From contig CM065299.1 of the NCBI GenBank assembly GCA_032871835.1, positions 7,783,001 to 7,847,000 on the forward strand: DNA of 64,000 nt, in the 5' to 3' direction. This document shows, piece after piece, positions 22,660 through 35,063 of this stretch; the stretch's first letter is position 1, and each line of letters opens with the position of its first letter. The notes beneath the pieces were generated by a model. It had not been told where the DNA came from. It was given only the letters and a program-made list of their open reading frames with translations, and searched no databases. Source of the DNA: Dipteronia dyeriana (taxonomy: Eukaryota; Streptophyta; Magnoliopsida; Sapindales; Sapindaceae). The translations under genes were made by a program, and so were the position numbers.

Positions 22660-23110
22660 CTCAACTTATCTTTATTCACGTTTTTGATCTTAACTTCCGC
22701 TTGTTACTTCATGACATATGTGGTCCATGAGACTTGATCTCTTGATCAGTCTTTGCAATGTTTTCAAGCTTCGCAATGTTTTCAAGCTTCTTATTCTTCG
22801 TGATCTCAAAAGTTTTACCCCTTAGTTCAATATCAACCTTCATTAGCCTCATATGTTGATCAAACTCATCTTTGACTACTTCCACCTATTGGTAGAATTC
22901 TGCAAACTTCTTCGAATAAAACTCCTAGTATTTTATTAGCTCATCAATCTTGGCTGTCATGTCAAAATTGAGATTGACAACCATCTGCTTATCTTTCTTC
23001 AGTTGCTCGATCATGTTTTCATAACCTGAACGATCATTTTGCAGAGGTGAGACCTTGTTTCCTCTATTGTCTTGAATTTTCATGAGAGGTTAAGTTGGAT
23101 GATTCTGTTT
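22660..23110 (-). pseudogene. Coiled-coil-like coding remnant, not recognised
   Basis: Read on the minus strand from about 23100 down, one frame stays open apart from two TAG codons. It gives charged helical sequence such as GYENMIEQLKKDKQMV, NFDMTAKIDELIK, FYSKKFAEFY and VEVVKDEFDQHMRLMKVDIE, then a duplicated KLENIAKLENIAK. The heptad-like spacing suggests a coiled coil. It lies just downstream, in transcription order, of a gypsy protease remnant, yet does not look like reverse transcriptase. It could be a retroelement domain I do not know or a captured piece of a host gene. No function is claimed. Confidence 0.45.
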
Positions 23111-23740
23111 TGATGGTTCTGGGCGATCTTATGGATTTAATACTTGTACAGTAAAGTAGTCAAGAGCACCCACAAGATGCTGTATGGATTCAAACACATC
23201 AACATTAACTGTCTTATCAAGCACTGTCATGGATACCTTGCCATTATGCACATCTATGATATCATTTGCAATTGACATGAATGGTCTTCTGCGCAGAACA
23301 TGTCAGTCCTTTGCACTAGTGCCTTCTTTTTCCATGTCCAACATAACAAAATCTGCATGTATGATGAGCTTGCCGACTTGTCAGGAACATTTTCCACAAT
23401 TCCATGAGGATACCTTATGGAAAAGCTCCATGTTGAATGGTTTAAGGTCATTCAACCTCATCTCTTTGTACATGACATGGGGCATCAAATTAATTCTCAC
23501 ACCCAAGTCTAGTAGAGTTCTCTCCTTTCTTGTTTCTCCCGCTGTGATAATGATGTTAAAACTTCTAAGATCCTTGAGTTTTGGAGGCAAGCTCTTTTTG
23601 AGTACCACACTTACCTCACCTGGAACTAACACCATCTCATGAGATTCATCCTTCCTCATTCATGCATTTAGTACTTTGAAGTACTTTGCATATTCTGGCA
23701 TCTTATGGATTGCTTATATTGTATGCAAACCGACATTGTC
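23111..23740 (-). pseudogene. Ty3/gypsy aspartic protease remnant (Athila-like), minus strand
   Basis: On the minus strand, frames at 23659-23381 and then 23451-23254 read LPPKLKDLRSFNI, LLDLGVRINLMP and KPFNMEL, followed by YPHGIVENV in a shifted frame, DFVMLDMEK, and RRPFMSIANDIIDVH. This is the order seen in the protease segment of Athila-type gypsy elements (LPPKLKDPGSF, CDLGASINLMP, YPRGI, GRPFLAT). The catalytic Asp of DLG is kept. Frameshifts and stops break the domain. Just upstream, MPEYAKYFKVL matches the gag-protease linker. Most of gag is missing between here and the primer-binding-like site near 24040. Confidence 0.75.
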
Positions 23741-24027
23741 CTTATTAGCTCGATTGGTCCTGCTGGATATTGTTCAATAATGGGATTTCTTTTACCTGCC
23801 ATTGCTACTTGTCTGATACGGTAAATGTTGCCGTTCAAAAGTAATAATTCTCCTTATAAAGATCTTCTACCTTGCATCCACATTTAAGCCTTGAAACAAA
23901 AAGACAGACACACAATAAACTATGAATTTTTTTTTTAAAAAAACTAAAAATCTAAAAATAATAACTCGACAACCTAAACTAACTAGACTAAAGTTATTAA
24001 CTAAAACTAGAAATAACCAATAATTCT

Positions 24028-25330
24028 ACTAGTTCCCCGGTAGTGGCATCAAGAACTTGATTTGTAAAATAATGTTATAAAAACTGAACTCGTAAGTGCA
24101 CGAATCATGAAGATAATTACAGCTACAAGTAGAGATCTTTCCCACGAGGAAAAATGATTTATTGACTAAAAATAATTCTAATTCTAATTAATCAAAGTAA
24201 CCAAAAGATTGTTGAGAGTGAATTAAACTAAAGCTAAATTATTTTAAACTAAGAAAGCAATTAAAAAGATTTGGTTGTGATCAATGGATGAAAGACTAGG
24301 TCATCAATGCTCCCCATCTATATCTTCTCAATAATTGACTTTGATAACCAAATATTATTCAAATTAAGGGTTCGTTATGATCTTAAGTATGATTGTTACC
24401 GTATGATCATGGGATGAATCAAGCGTCCTCAATCATAATTTACCCATAGATTAATGACACAAACTACAACTGAGAAGTGAGAACCTATTAAGTGCAAAAA
24501 CTAATGAACCAAAACCTACTTGTATAAATCAATGATAAGATCACTTTTATCCATTCAATTGAATATTAATTAAGGTTAGGTTTAGATCAACACTCCAACT
24601 TAATTGTTAGATTATCCAAACCCTAAATTCATGGCAACGTATAATCATGCATTAACACAAATAAAGAATTAAGATATATAATGAATTGAATGGATCAAAA
24701 CTTAAATTAATGAATTATAGTCAATTCTAACAAAGAGTATTTATAGAGGTTCACATTGATGCCCTAGGTATAAAATTAGTTACACATGAAGAAAATAACA
24801 AGAGAAGAGAAATAACAAATAAAACCCATTGAGGCCTTCAATGAATTCTTCAAGTCTCCAATGATGATATCTTCTTCATCTTCTATGTGTAACGATGGAT
24901 GAGAGAATTGTGTTCTGTGTGATGGTAGGAGAAGGGTTGTGTAATGTGATAATGTGTGTATCGAAACTTAAAATATTGATGTATTAATATGGATCACGAA
25001 GGTTGATTATTTTTAGAAATCTTTCTTAGAGAGGATTTGCCAAACCGATGTGTCAATCGTTGTGCCTTGCACAACGTTTTGGACAACGATTGATGAAGAC
25101 ATGCGGTGATTGGCATGGCGATAGGATAACGGTGGCATGACGCTTTTCTCTAGAATATGACCGCCGTGGAATTGCAAAACGGTTTGGACATCGATCTGGG
25201 TAGCGTTTTTCTTTAAAAGTTCACTAATGTGCCTTACGCTATGCAATTGCATAATGGTTGGCATGATGGTTGGTGTCAAATTACAAATAAGTCCCTTACA
25301 TCTTCTATAATCATGTTTTCCCTCTAAAAT
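24028..25330 (-). mobile_element. Probable 5' LTR and primer-binding site of the minus-strand gypsy fragment
   Basis: The inverse of CCCCGGTAGTGGCATCA (24036-24052) reads TGATGCCACTACCGGGG. This resembles the TGGCGCCGTTGCCGGGG primer-binding site typical of Athila-like gypsy elements. It lies upstream of the protease remnant in the right orientation. The AT-rich DNA from about 24056 to 25330 would then be the 5' LTR. Its far border is not defined and a second LTR is not visible, so the LTR call is inference. The 88-codon minus frame at 25013 is not a recognised gene. Confidence 0.45.
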
Positions 25331-25624
25331 ACTCTAAATACACTACTTGAACCAACAACCTGAAAATACTTAAATAAACAAATTAAATACCTAAATGGTT
25401 CGAGAAATAAGCAATTGACAGAGAGATTGTGGATGAAAAAATATATACATATATAAATTGAATTTATATATAAATGGGTCCATGTGAGGTTAGTGATGTA
25501 AAAGAGAAGTGAATTAAATAAGTGGGATCCTACAAGGGGGATGAGGGTTTATTTGATCATTTGATCATGAGACTAATATGTTTTTGGGAATACTACACGC
25601 TCATCACCAAAAGCAAGATAAGGA
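25331..25624. other. Intergenic DNA, no gene
   Basis: AT-rich with no coding signal; it leads into the first, slightly diverged copy of the array flank at about 25625. Confidence 0.4.
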
Positions 25625-27008
25625 CTTAAAATTGTCTGATCCCAAATCAATCATGCATGCAAAACTTGTCTTTAAAGTCTTCCACTCATATACCCAATTT
25701 GATGTGGCACGTGTAAAGGGAAGTAATCCATTGCTTTATTACAAAACCTGTTTTATATCTTTTTTCTTTCATTCTTTACTCTACAAACAACTTAATTAAT
25801 GTGCTCGAAAATTGAAATCAACATCTTAAGCAACTCTACTCATAAATTTTACAGACTACAAAGTTTGAACATCATATCCAACATTCACTTTTGAACAGTG
25901 ATACAGAAAGCGTTAGGTAGGGATGGACATTTTCCCTATAGGGTCCCACCCTCACGGAGTCCCACCTCTATTTAGGGATAAATTTTACCCCTAAATAGGA
26001 TTTGGGGGTGGGGATGAGGATAAATTTTAACCCAATTTCTCCCCCACCCCCACCCCCACCCCCACCCCCACCCAATTTCTTCATTCCTCCATTTTTTTTA
26101 ATAGGGGTAGATGTGGAGTCTCATTTCCATATATATATATATATATATCTTTACTTTTATTTTTTAAAATATTAACTCATCTGTTTGGAGCATTACTTTT
26201 CCAGATTGGCTATCTGCATTGGCTATTAACGATGTAAACTCTTGTAGTATTGCTACAGTTCAATGAATTGATTCTTTCTTTAAAAAAAACAAAATTTGTC
26301 CGATCCCAAGTCAATCATGCATGCCAAATTTGTCTTTACAGTCTTCCACTCATATACCCAATTTGCTAGCACGTGTAAAGGGAAGTAATCCACTGCTTTA
26401 TTACAAAACTTGTTTTATCTCTTTTTTCTTTCATTCTTTACTCTACAAACAACTTAATTAATGTGCTCGAAAATCGAAATCAACATCTTAAACAAGTCTA
26501 CTCAGAAATTTTACAGACTATACAAAGTTTGAGCATCATATCCAACGTTCACTTTTGAACAGTTATACAGAAAGCGTTAGGTAGAGATGGACATTTCCCC
26601 TATAGGGTCCCACCCCTACGGAGTCCCACCTCTATTTAGGGATAAATTTTACCCCTAAATAGGATTTGGGGGTGGGGATGAGGATAAATTTTAACCCAAT
26701 TTCTCCCCCACCCCCACCCTCACCCTCACCCTCACCCCCACCCCCACCCCATTTCTTCATTCCTTCATTTTTTTTAATAGGGGTAGAGGTGGAGTCTCAT
26801 TTCCATATATATATATATATATATCTTTACTTTTATTTTTTAAAATATTAACTTTAACTCTATTACATATTTACTCTCTACATATTTCTCTAATTTTCAC
26901 ATATATATTTATTTGTAATACTATAGGTATTTGTATTAATTTTGGATTAAATTAAATCAATTATATATTTTAGATTATTTATTGGATTGAATATCGAAAT
27001 CGGGTGAA

Positions 27009-28312
27009 TTGAAAGATAGTTGGATTCGTAGATCTGGTAGTTTCAAGGTTTTTTCTGCAATATTTTTACCTGGGAATGCTTTGGTTTCTGAGTTAATGGA
27101 GAATCAAGGGAGGTGGAATCAGAATTTGGTTAGGTCTTGCGTTATTAAGGATGAGGTTGATTTAATTTTGAGTATTCCTTTAAGTGTTCATGCCAGGAGT
27201 GATTCCTTTCTTGGGCATTTTGACAAAAAAATGTATTGTTTTCAGTCAAAAGTGCTTATAAGGTGGCTTTGACTGACCAGTTGAGTGGTCAGGCCTCTTG
27301 TTCTTATGGTCCTCTCTCTTGGTGGAAGAAACTGTGGAATTTAAAGTTGCCAAGCAAAATCAAAATTTTTGGGTAGAAAGCTTGTAAGGAAATCCTTCCC
27401 ACCAAGTTGTTGTTATGCAAAAGAGGCTTAGTGGAGTCTGCTTTGTGCTCCTTTTGAAGAGTTGATCCAAAATATGTTGAGCATGCTTTATGGAGATGTA
27501 AAAGGGTGGTTTCTCATTGGAGGTCATGGGATCTTTTTCCTGACATTAACAAACTTTGTGGTGGTTGTTTTCTGGACAGGGTTATCTAGATTAGCTCGAT
27601 TGGAAGTGAGGAGGCTGTGGCATGTTTCCTGTGTTTACTGTCTGGTTGCTTTGGTTTCGAAGAAACCTCTTGCTACATGGAGGTACTCTTATTGAGCATA
27701 GGTATTGTTGGGTTAAGGCAAGGGAAATGCTGACTATGTTTGAAAATTCTGGTAAGGTTGAATCTTCTTCTTTGGTTGATAAGGTTGTGACACAGGTATG
27801 GTCCTTGCCGTCCTATGGTTGTTTTAAGCTAAATACAAATACTGCTATAGATCTAGAAAAGGACTATTTTGGGGTAGGTATTGTGATTAAGGATGATAAG
27901 GGTGCGTTGGTACTAGCTGCTGCACTTTCTTGGGTTGGAAGGGTTTCGGTTGAAGTGGCTGATGCAAAGGCTATCTTGGAGGGTATGCTTTTTACGGAAG
28001 ATTTGGGATTGTTTCCTTTGTGTGTGGAATCAGACGCTTTGGGGATAGTTGGCTTGTGTAACAGGACCTGCACTTCTCTCAATGATGTAAATAATGTCAT
28101 TATTGATATTCTTGTTCTGAAATCAAATTGTACAGATATCTTTTTTGTTCATATTCCTAGGTCTTGTAATAAGGTTGCTCATGTTATTGCACGGTATAGT
28201 GTTGTTAACAGATACTCATCTGTTTGGAGCATTACTTTTCCAGATTGGCTATCTGCATTGGCTATTAACGATGTAAACTATTGTAGTATTGCTACAGTTT
28301 AATGAATTGATT
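27009..28312 (+). pseudogene. LINE 3' coding remnant, copy 1: zinc-binding and RNase H domains
   Basis: The 5'-truncated LINE begins at about 27012 within hAT sequence. It encodes GNALVSELM and VDLILSIPLS, then a zinc-binding segment (SWWKKLWNLKLPSKIKIF) with stops near 27270 and 27376. An intact 226-codon frame follows (27622-28302) whose second half is an RNase H domain of the RVT_3 type: CFKLNTNTA, GVGIVIKDDKGALVLAAA, VEVADAKAILEGM, CVESDALGIV and HIPRSCNKVAHVIAR. The canonical first Asp (D in VDGA) is Asn/Thr here. The LINE tail ends AATTGATTCTTTCTTT plus an A-run at about 28320. Confidence 0.8.
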
Positions 28313-28829
28313 CTTTCTTTAAAAAAACAAAATTTGTCCGATCCCAAGTCAATCATGCATGCCAAATTTGTCTTTACAATCTTCCACTCATATACCCAAT
28401 TTGCTAGCACGTGTAAAGGGAAGTAATCCACTGCTTTATTACAAAACTTGTTTTATCTCTTTTTTCTTTCATTCTTTACTCTACAAACAACTTAATTAAT
28501 GTGCTCGAAAATCGAAATCAAAATCTTAAACAAGTCTACTCAGAAATTTTACAGACTATACAAAGTTTGAGCATCATATCCAACATCCAACGTTCACTTT
28601 TGAACAGTTATACAGAAAGCGTTAGGTAGAGATGGACATTTCCCCTATAGGGTCCCATCCCCACGGAGTCCCACCTCTATTTAGGGATAAATTTTACCCT
28701 TAAATAGGATTTGGGGGTGGGGATGAGGATAAATTTTAACCCAATTTCTCCCCCACCCCCACCCCCACCCCCACCCAATTTCTTCATTCCTCCATTTTTT
28801 TTAATAGGGGTAGATGTGGAGTCTCATTT

Positions 28830-28863
<34 letters not shown>

Positions 28864-29721
28864 TTACTTTTATTTTTTAAAATATTAACTCATCTGTTTG
28901 GAGCATTACTTTTCCAGATTGGCTATCTGCATTGGCTATTAACGATGTAAACTCTTGTAGTATTGCTACAGTTCAATGAATTGATTCTTTCTTTAAAAAA
29001 AACAAAATTTGTCCGATCCCAAGTCAATCATGCATGCCAAATTTGTCTTTACAGTCTTCCACTCATATACCCAATTTGCTAGCACGTGTAAAGGGAAGTA
29101 ATCCACTGCTTTATTACAAAACTTGTTTTATCTCTTTTTTCTTTCATTCTTTACTCTACAAACAACTTAATTAATGTGCTCGAAAATCGAAATCAACATC
29201 TTAAACAAGTCTACTCAGAAATTTTACAGACTATACAAAGTTTGAGCATCATATCCAACGTTCACTTTTGAACAGTTATACAGAAAGCGTTAGGTAGAGA
29301 TGGACATTTCCCCTATAGGGTCCCACCCCTACGGAGTCCCACCTCTATTTAGGGATAAATTTTACCCCTAAATAGGATTTGGGGGTGGGGATGAGGATAA
29401 ATTTTAACCCAATTTCTCCCCCACCCCCACCCTCACCCTCACCCTCACCCCCACCCCCACCCCATTTCTTCATTCCTTCATTTTTTTTAATAGGGGTAGA
29501 GGTGGAGTCTCATTTCCATATATATATATATATATATCTTTACTTTTATTTTTTAAAATATTAACTTTAACTCTATTACATATTTACTCTCTACATATTT
29601 CTCTAATTTTCACATATATATTTATTTGTAATACTATAGGTATTTGTATTAATTTTGGATTAAATTAAATCAATTATATATTTTAGATTATTTATTGGAT
29701 TGAATATCGAAATCGGGTGAA

Positions 29722-31025
29722 TTGAAAGATAGTTGGATTCGTAGATCTGGTAGTTTCAAGGTTTTTTCTGCAATATTTTTACCTGGGAATGCTTTGGTTT
29801 CTGAGTTAATGGAGAATCAAGGGAGGTGGAATCAGAATTTGGTTAGGTCTTGCGTTATTAAGGATGAGGTTGATTTAATTTTGAGTATTCCTTTAAGTGT
29901 TCATGCCAGGAGTGATTCCTTTCTTGGGCATTTTGACAAAAAAATGTATTGTTTTCAGTCAAAAGTGCTTATAAGGTGGCTTTGACTGACCAGTTGAGTG
30001 GTCAGGCCTCTTGTTCTTATGGTCCTCTCTCTTGGTGGAAGAAACTGTGGAATTTAAAGTTGCCAAGCAAAATCAAAATTTTTGGGTAGAAAGCTTGTAA
30101 GGAAATCCTTCCCACCAAGTTGTTGTTATGCAAAAGAGGCTTAGTGGAGTCTGCTTTGTGCTCCTTTTGAAGAGTTGATCCAAAATATGTTGAGCATGCT
30201 TTATGGAGATGTAAAAGGGTGGTTTCTCATTGGAGGTCATGGGATCTTTTTCCTGACATTAACAAACTTTGTGGTGGTTGTTTTCTGGACAGGGTTATCT
30301 AGATTAGCTCGATTGGAAGTGAGGAGGCTGTGGCATGTTTCCTGTGTTTACTGTCTGGTTGCTTTGGTTTCGAAGAAACCTCTTGCTACATGGAGGTACT
30401 CTTATTGAGCATAGGTATTGTTGGGTTAAGGCAAGGGAAATGCTGACTATGTTTGAAAATTCTGGTAAGGTTGAATCTTCTTCTTTGGTTGATAAGGTTG
30501 TGACACAGGTATGGTCCTTGCCGTCCTATGGTTGTTTTAAGCTAAATACAAATACTGCTATAGATCTAGAAAAGGACTATTTTGGGGTAGGTATTGTGAT
30601 TAAGGATGATAAGGGTGCGTTGGTACTAGCTGCTGCACTTTCTTGGGTTGGAAGGGTTTCGGTTGAAGTGGCTGATGCAAAGGCTATCTTGGAGGGTATG
30701 CTTTTTACGGAAGATTTGGGATTGTTTCCTTTGTGTGTGGAATCAGACGCTTTGGGGATAGTTGGCTTGTGTAACAGGACCTGCACTTCTCTCAATGATG
30801 TAAATAATGTCATTATTGATATTCTTGTTCTGAAATCAAATTGTACAGATATCTTTTTTGTTCATATTCCTAGGTCTTGTAATAAGGTTGCTCATGTTAT
30901 TGCACGGTATAGTGTTGTTAACAGATACTCATCTGTTTGGAGCATTACTTTTCCAGATTGGCTATCTGCATTGGCTATTAACGATGTAAACTATTGTAGT
31001 ATTGCTACAGTTTAATGAATTGATT
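29722..31025 (+). pseudogene. LINE 3' coding remnant, copy 2: identical in protein to copy 1
   Basis: A copy of 27009-28312 exactly 2713 bases downstream. The translated frames (87, 77 and 226 residues) are the same residue for residue, stops included, so this copy arose by segmental duplication of an already dead LINE rather than by a second insertion. Confidence 0.85.
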
Positions 31026-31535
31026 CTTTCTTTAAAAAAACAAAATTTGTCCGATCCCAAGTCAATCATGCATGCCAAATTTGTCTTTACAATCTTCCAC
31101 TCATATACCCAATTTGCTAGCACGTGTAAAGGGAAGTAATCCACTGCTTTATTACAAAACTTGTTTTATCTCTTTTTTCTTTCATTCTTTACTCTACAAA
31201 CAACTTAATTAATGTGCTCGAAAATCGAAATCAAAATCTTAAACAAGTCTACTCAGAAATTTTACAGACTATACAAAGTTTGAGCATCATATCCAACATC
31301 CAACGTTCACTTTTGAACAGTTATACAGAAAGCGTTAGGTAGAGATGGACATTTCCCCTATAGGGTCCCATCCCCACGGAGTCCCACCTCTATTTAGGGA
31401 TAAATTTTACCCTTAAATAGGATTTGGGGGTGGGGATGAGGATAAATTTTAACCCAATTTCTCCCCCACCCCCACCCCCACCCAATTTCTTCATTCCTCC
31501 ATTTTTTTAATAGGGGTAGATGTGGAGTCTCATTT

Positions 31536-31575
<40 letters not shown>

Positions 31576-32654
31576 TTACTTTTATTTTTTAAAATATTAA
31601 CTCATCTGTTTGGAGCATTACTTTTCCAGATTGGCTATCTGCATTGGCTATTAACGATGTAAACTCTTGTAGTATTGCTACAGTTCAATGAATTGATTCT
31701 TTCTTTAAAAAAAACAAAATTTGTCCGATCCCAAGTCAATCATGCATGCCAAATTTGTCTTTACAGTCTTCCACTCATATACCCAATTTGCTAGCACGTG
31801 TAAAGGGAAGTAATCCACTGCTTTATTACAAAACTTGTTTTATCTCTTTTTTCTTTCATTCTTTACTCTACAAACAACTTAATTAATGTGCTCGAAAATC
31901 GAAATCAACATCTTAAACAAGTCTACTCAGAAATTTTACAGACTATACAAAGTTTGAGCATCATATCCAACGTTCACTTTTGAACAGTTATACAGAAAGC
32001 GTTAGGTAGAGATGGGACATTTCCCCTATAGGGTCCCACCCCTACGGAGTCCCACCTCTATTTAGGGATAAATTTTACCCCTAAATAGGATTTGGGGGTG
32101 GGGATGAGGATAAATTTTAACCCAATTTCTCCCCCACCCCCACCCTCACCCCCACCCTCACCCCCACCCCCACCCCATTTCTTCATTCCTTCATTTTTTT
32201 TAATAGGGGTAGAGGTGGAGTCTCATTTCCATATATATATATATATATCTTTACTTTTATTTTTTAAAATATTAACTTTAACTCTATTACATATTTACTC
32301 TCTACATATTTCTCTAATTTTCACATATATATTTATTTGTAATACTATAGGTATTTGTATTAATTTTGGATTAAATTAAATCAATTATATATTTTAGATT
32401 ATTTATTGGATTGAATATCGAAATAGGGTGAATCGAAAGATTGAAATAATAGAATTTCGGATTTCAAATTGAAAAATTTTAGGATAAAAAATGGGAGAAA
32501 TGGGGGATGGGGTGGGGGTGGGGGTGGGGGTGGGGATAGGGAAACCTCCTCCCAAACACCCCCATCCCCACTTCCCTTAAATGGGGTTTGGGGGAGGTAG
32601 TGGGGGGACCCTCCCCTGCCCCAATGGGACCCCACGCCCATCCCTAGCATTAGG

Positions 32655-33068
32655 TATTAATCGGGCAACGATACCCGCCTAGCGCCTGGCTAGTCTAATT
32701 GAGGATTAGTTGGGGACTAGGTGGTTAGTCGGAAGTCGACCGTCAGCAAGCCGTCGATCGATCATATTTTTTTTTAATATGTTTTATTATTGTAATTGAG
32801 TAAATGCTAATACTATTTTATTTATTGAACCTCAAATTGAAAATAAAATTCCATAAAAACTCAATATTAAGAATCAAAATCCATAAACAACTAAATAAAA
32901 TCTAAAAAAAAAAACTCAATCAAATTCTAAAAGTCAACATAGTCGGTCAACGACGATTAATTATTGACTTTGACCGACTAGGCTAACTAGACGGTAAATC
33001 ACCTAATCGGGACGATGGACCGTCGACTAAGGACTAAACGGTGCCTAATCGAGACTTTTGCAACACTG
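32655..33068. mobile_element. Possible inverted-repeat element with GTCGA/CGACT-rich arms
   Basis: The left part (32660-32762) has AATCGGGCAACGAT, GCCTAGCGCC and GTCGACCGTC. The right part (32935-33068) has CATAGTCGGTCAACGACG, CCGTCGACTAAGG and GTGCCTAATCGAGAC. Elements ending in CAGTGTTGCAAAAGTC..GATTAGGC are common in plants; the right end reads so when inverted (GTGTTGCAAAAGTCTCG). The left end is not clear because it abuts the hAT target site. No genes. Confidence 0.4.
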
Positions 33069-34425
33069 CTTTTGAGAGCCAGTAAATAATAATTTTGATA
33101 TTTTTCCCACATCAAAATTTTGAAAATGTAGGGAAGGAAAAGGATTATGCCTTTGCAGTTAATTCCCAAAATTATAAGTATTTGGAGAAGAAGACGGAAT
33201 TGAACCCACGGAGGTGTGTGACAGACCAATGTAATGTTATCAGCAAATTTGATGAGTTAATTATAAATTTGCCCCTAAATCGGAGAAAAAGGTATTGGTT
33301 CTCCAAAGTCTTAGTAGTGTCCATCCATGTAGTATAAAGCAACGACATGATGAGGGGTAGGGGAGTAAAGATGAGAGTGACAAAAGAAAGAAATAAAACG
33401 TGAAAAAGTGATAGTATACCCTTGGATTGGATAATGTGGCTACGTGTGTGTACATGTGATGCACGTTAAGTAACCAATGTCTGGTTCTTTATTAAAGTTA
33501 AAGTATACCAAAAAAAAAAAAAGATTTATTCTTTATAAGCAAATTTTATTATATTTTCATAAATGTATATTTTAATTTTCTTACAACACATTATAAAAAA
33601 TTTTCAGGATGCTAGTAAAATGCTTTCCTTATATTCATAATAATAATAAGAATAATCAGGTTCATATTCAGTTCCCATACGGACAAATCAAGATCTCACA
33701 TGTAAGAAGATCATACATTTGAAATGTTCTCTCTCTCTATCTATATATATATTGAAAGAGTTGTCCTATATATTTACATGTGTCCGTGGGCATATGTCAT
33801 TTACTTGGTGGTTTGTGGCTATAAAATTATTTGCCTATTCTATAATATTTATTATTTAATAAAACTACAAATTACAGAAAATGTTCTTTGAAATTGAAAT
33901 AAAGAAAGGGTTTCAAAGGACAAGAGTATTAAAAAATATTTCAACAAAATAATATACGGCATTACGGCTAGTTTTATTTCTGAAGATAATTACCATGTAA
34001 TTTTTTATAAACTTTTAAAATTTGAAAACTACATAAATTAATCAATTTCAAATAAGGGCGATAATTATTCCGTTGTATGATTGCAAGATTGTCGTTTTAT
34101 CCATTGTCGTTTTGCCCTCTACTTTTCACGAATCGCCAAAATTCCGCTGTCATCAGTCATCCATAGCTGTAACGTCATCGATTTACATGTTTTCGCAGTG
34201 GCAAAGCGACCCCAGGACGGCATAATGGTTCGGTCAGTGCCAACAAAAAATAATACTTGATGTTACGTCTACAAAATTGACTATAAGTAAGTCATTTTTT
34301 TAAAATAAAATCCGAATTGAATATCTATTTTTTTTAAAAGGAAAATATCTTCCCCGACTTTTACCTTAATAGAATGATAAGGACATATGTTTGAGATTTT
34401 AGGAGTATATTTTATCTTCAAATGG
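33069..34425. other. Intergenic DNA, no gene
   Basis: Mixed to AT-rich. Frames at 33095-33464 overlap on both strands and show no family signature. GAATTGAACCCACGG near 33198 resembles a tRNA T-arm but nothing else of a tRNA is nearby. Confidence 0.45.
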
Positions 34426-34433
34426 GTTTCAGG

Positions 34434-35055
34434 CGTAGGATGGGTTTGGGGACAAACTTGATATCTATTTCATAAATGGGGAAGGTGGCGGTGGACCCTT
34501 CCCTAACCCATTCCACCGTTTCCTTATATATATTATTTTTATTTTTATTTACAATTTAAAAAAAACTAATATATTATAATGTTAATCAGGGTTAGTAGTT
34601 TATAGTTAGTACTTAGTACATAGTATTAATTGAATATGTAAACTTTAAATTCGATTTATTGTGTGATAATCTATTAGAGGTTTTTTTTTTTGGATTTCTT
34701 AAAACAATTATATATATTTTAGAACAAATATTTTGATTACTCTTTGTGTTGAATATTTTAACAGGGTCAAACTCGAGATTAGAATAACTGGATTCTAAAT
34801 TTTAAGTTCTAATTTTCAGATTAAAAATTAAAAATTTAGAATTGAAAATGAAAATAAATAAATTATAATTATATATATATTTAAAAGGAAATGGTAGAAC
34901 GTGATATGGGTTAGAGAAGGGCCCACCCCCATCCCCCCGTTTGAAGGTGGTGGTGGTGGTGGTGGTGGTGGTGGAAGTGTTAAGGAATTGGGGTGGGGGT
35001 TAGGGGTGAGAAACCTTCCCTGTCCCATTAGGTCCCGACATCTATCCTTACTTGT
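34434..35055. mobile_element. Probable non-autonomous hAT-like element
   Basis: GTTTCAGG occurs at 34426-34433 and again at 35056-35063, an exact 8-base direct repeat. Just inside are CGTAGGATGGGTTTGGGG and the inverse ends near CATCTATCCTTACTTGT, which share GTAxGGATxG. The ends carry GGTGG/CCACC-rich DNA with a (GGT)n run at about 34950-34973, as in the other hAT elements here. The termini are a few bases out of register with the direct repeat, which lowers confidence. Confidence 0.5.
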
Positions 35056-35063
35056 GTTTCAGG

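Larger units (their letters stand above)
25918..32646. mobile_element. hAT element enclosing the tandem array
   Basis: The left end TAGGGATGGACATTT (25918) and right end GGGCGATG-like inverse (CGCCCATCCCTA, ending 32646) are hAT-type inverted termini. The flanks GCGTTAGG (25910-25917) and GCATTAGG (32647-32654) match at 7 of 8. Subterminal DNA at both ends is CCCCCAC/GTGGGGG repeats, as in the other hAT elements here. The left end plus its flank was copied five more times inside (TAGAGATGG variants near 26581, 28626, 29294, 31340 and 32008). No transposase is present. Confidence 0.7.
25625..32654. repeat. Alternating long/short tandem array built from flank, hAT 5' end and LINE tail
   Basis: Units start with a flank (GATCCCAAGTCAATCATGC and variants), continue into an hAT 5' end, then either jump directly to the last ~120 bases of a LINE (short unit) or run through a 5'-truncated LINE (long unit). 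Order: short (25625), long (26291), short (28329), long (29004), short (31041), then a last unit (31714) that keeps the hAT 3' end instead of the LINE. Long-plus-short repeats with a period of 2713 bases (for example 26666 to 29379, 27009 to 29722). The two periods seem to differ mainly in CCCCCA and TA tract lengths. The first flank is more diverged and may be the original. Confidence 0.85.

Noticed and set aside
27622..28302. The intact 226-codon frame as a host gene
   Set aside because: Its content is the RNase H domain of a 5'-truncated LINE with stops in the preceding domain, and it occurs twice by segmental duplication.
26041..32540. CRISPR-like or regulatory reading of the CCCCCA repeats
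   Set aside because: They are simple subterminal microsatellites of an hAT element in a plant genome; no spacers of uniform length exist.
33180..33230. tRNA gene suggested by GAATTGAACCCACGG
   Set aside because: Only a T-arm-like stretch is present; no acceptor stem, D-arm or anticodon arm could be paired around it on either strand.
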